Shown: piece after piece, positions 28,595 to 29,364 of the stretch
Layout: every line of letters begins with the position of its first letter
Numbering within the stretch: position 1 is the stretch's first letter
Assembly (NCBI GenBank): GCA_050943935.1
Contig: JBMNQC010000018.1
Span: 1-29,364 of the forward strand
Reading direction: 5' to 3'
Length of the DNA stretch: 29,364 bases
Source: Heteroscillospira sp050943935
GTDB taxonomy: Bacteria; Bacillota; Clostridia; Oscillospirales; Oscillospiraceae
The notes under the pieces: model-generated
The model's input: the letters and a program-made list of their open reading frames with translations, nothing else
The model's database searches: none
Told to the model about the DNA's origin: nothing
Translations under genes and position numbers: made by a program

Positions 28595-28963
28595 ATGCGC
28601 CGCATCTGGTATCAGCTGAAAAAATTCAGCACCATACGGGACAAAAGCGCCGACCGGGTGATGGGCCTGGTGAGTTTCATTTTCCTTGCGCTGCTCCTTG
28701 CCGGTGACTTTCTGCCTGACGGCAGCGCATGGCTGCAGACGCCCCTTTCTCTGCTGGCGCTGGCCGTGGGCGTATTCATCTCGGCACGGATACAGATAAA
28801 AAACTGCCCGGAGCAGTTTCCGGACGAAAAAGACAGTCTGCATTTTCTTCTGTCCGTCACCGGTGCAGCCATAGTGGTCCCGCTGCTTATCGGCGGCCTG
28901 CTGATCGCTCTTTTCCACAACGCCCCCATGAACGGCTTTCCCTATTCCGTTTCATTTGATTGA
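28595..28963 (+). CDS. Small membrane protein (122 aa)
   Basis: Hydrophobic segments lie at about 23-40 (MGLVSFIFLALLLAGDFL), 48-63 (TPLSLLALAVGVFISAR) and 85-105 (LLSVTGAAIVVPLLIGGLLIALF), with basic ends. No family is recognised. AAAGGGAGG precedes the ATG at 28595. It resembles the 28240 protein in size and in the shared local phrase EHFPDG/EQFPDE before its last helix, suggesting the two are diverged paralogues. Confidence 0.8.
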   Translation: MRRIWYQLKKFSTIRDKSADRVMGLVSFIFLALLLAGDFLPDGSAWLQTPLSLLALAVGVFISARIQIKNCPEQFPDEKDSLHFLLSVTGAAIVVPLLIGGLLIALFHNAPMNGFPYSVSFD

Positions 28964-29035
28964 GTGCGAAGCACCGACGCCCGCCCGAGATATGCTTTTG
29001 CTATCGGAACAGTACGCGTCAGGAGGTATGCCATT

Positions 29036-29194
29036 GTGAAGAAATACCCGTTTTATTCTACCGAAAAGCTCATGCTGCTTCTAATAGCCTGTATATCCTT
29101 ATTTGATGGTTATAGCGATTTTTCTATAGCCATTCGCGCCTTTAGTTTTCTTGCCGTTTGCATCTGCTTTTTCTCCAGTCCCAAGGAGGAATAA
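29036..29194 (+). CDS. Small membrane peptide (52 aa)
   Basis: The GTG start at 29036 is chosen because AGGAGG lies nine bases upstream and the peptide then opens KKYPFYSTEK; an in-frame ATG at 28964 touches the previous stop and has no ribosome site. Two hydrophobic stretches (KLMLLLIACISLF and IRAFSFLAVCICFF) and a charged tail (SSPKEE) are seen. Its leader resembles that of the 27430 gene, hinting at a duplication. Function is unknown. Confidence 0.65.
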   Translation: MKKYPFYSTEKLMLLLIACISLFDGYSDFSIAIRAFSFLAVCICFFSSPKEE

Positions 29195-29214
29195 ACGCGC
29201 GAAGCGCCACAACA

Positions 29215-29246
29215 ATTATTCACTCTTCACTATTCATTATTCACTA
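29215..29246 (+). repeat. Short degenerate tandem repeat
   Basis: ATTATTCACT occurs at 29215-29224 and 29236-29245 with CTTCACT between. It is a simple AT-rich repeat of the kind scattered in clostridial intergenic DNA. Confidence 0.5.
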
Positions 29247-29302
29247 GAAAAGCTCCCCCTGTTAGGGGCGGTCAGATAGGGATTTATAATTCCTGAAAAA
29301 TT

Positions 29303-29338
29303 CGGCATAGTCGTTGATATTAGGCTATGCCGTTTTTT
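29303..29338 (+). terminator. Terminator ending the membrane-protein run
   Basis: CGGCATAG/CTATGCCG (29303-29310 and 29325-29332) with a 14-nt loop is followed by six T. It is preceded by an A-tract, so it may work in both directions. Confidence 0.85.
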
Positions 29339-29364
29339 CGTTTATTTTGGTAAATCGATAGCGC

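Overview
The window reads as chromosome of a GC-rich, strictly anaerobic, S-layer-bearing Firmicute, most likely a gut Oscillospiraceae-type Eubacteriales. The reasons are strong AGGAGG ribosome sites, SLH-domain secreted proteins, an oxygen-sensitive class III ribonucleotide reductase (nrdDG), a RACo-like ASKHA protein, heavy ATA use in GC-rich genes, and interspersed hairpin repeats of the kind seen in that group. Taxonomy is inference.

Positions 131-13190 hold a contractile phage-tail locus in PBSX order, transcribed leftward: tail terminator, sheath, tube, assembly chaperone with a -1 frameshift extension, tape measure, LysM protein, baseplate hub, DUF2577, DUF2634, baseplate J, DUF2313, fibre proteins (one a seven-repeat kelch-like protein) and holin. 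No terminase, portal, capsid, protease, integrase or replication gene is present. Directly upstream of the tail promoter lies a divergent 112-aa Xre-type repressor, and the control region carries three perfect AGTAG-N5-CTACT palindromes. This looks like a self-regulated R-type tailocin rather than a full prophage, although the left edge is cut before any endolysin is reached. Two elements are embedded in it: a promoter-gene-terminator 'moron' on the opposite strand (10180-10456), and a complete type I toxin-antitoxin cassette (about 487-871) with a 27-aa hydrophobic toxin, a sequestered Shine-Dalgarno site, and a convergent antisense RNA driven by a perfect consensus promoter.

Positions 13211-14324 hold the repressor and small accessory genes: a secreted copper-amine-oxidase-N-like protein, a mini DUF4236 protein and a 52-aa reverse-strand ORF. 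Positions 14727-19744 hold two SLH-domain surface proteins, a GH1 glycosidase on the minus strand and an AT-rich lipoprotein.

Positions 19851-27119 are housekeeping: radC (minus), rodA/ftsW, nrdD and nrdG under a promoter with a probable NrdR box pair, then an ASKHA/2Fe-2S activator and a DUF2284 cysteine-rich protein. Two copies of a composite hairpin repeat lie in opposite orientation at 16586-16761 and 27146-27298 and bracket this block. Positions 27430-29194 hold an unrecognised run of one secreted or anchored protein and three small membrane proteins, ending at a strong terminator.
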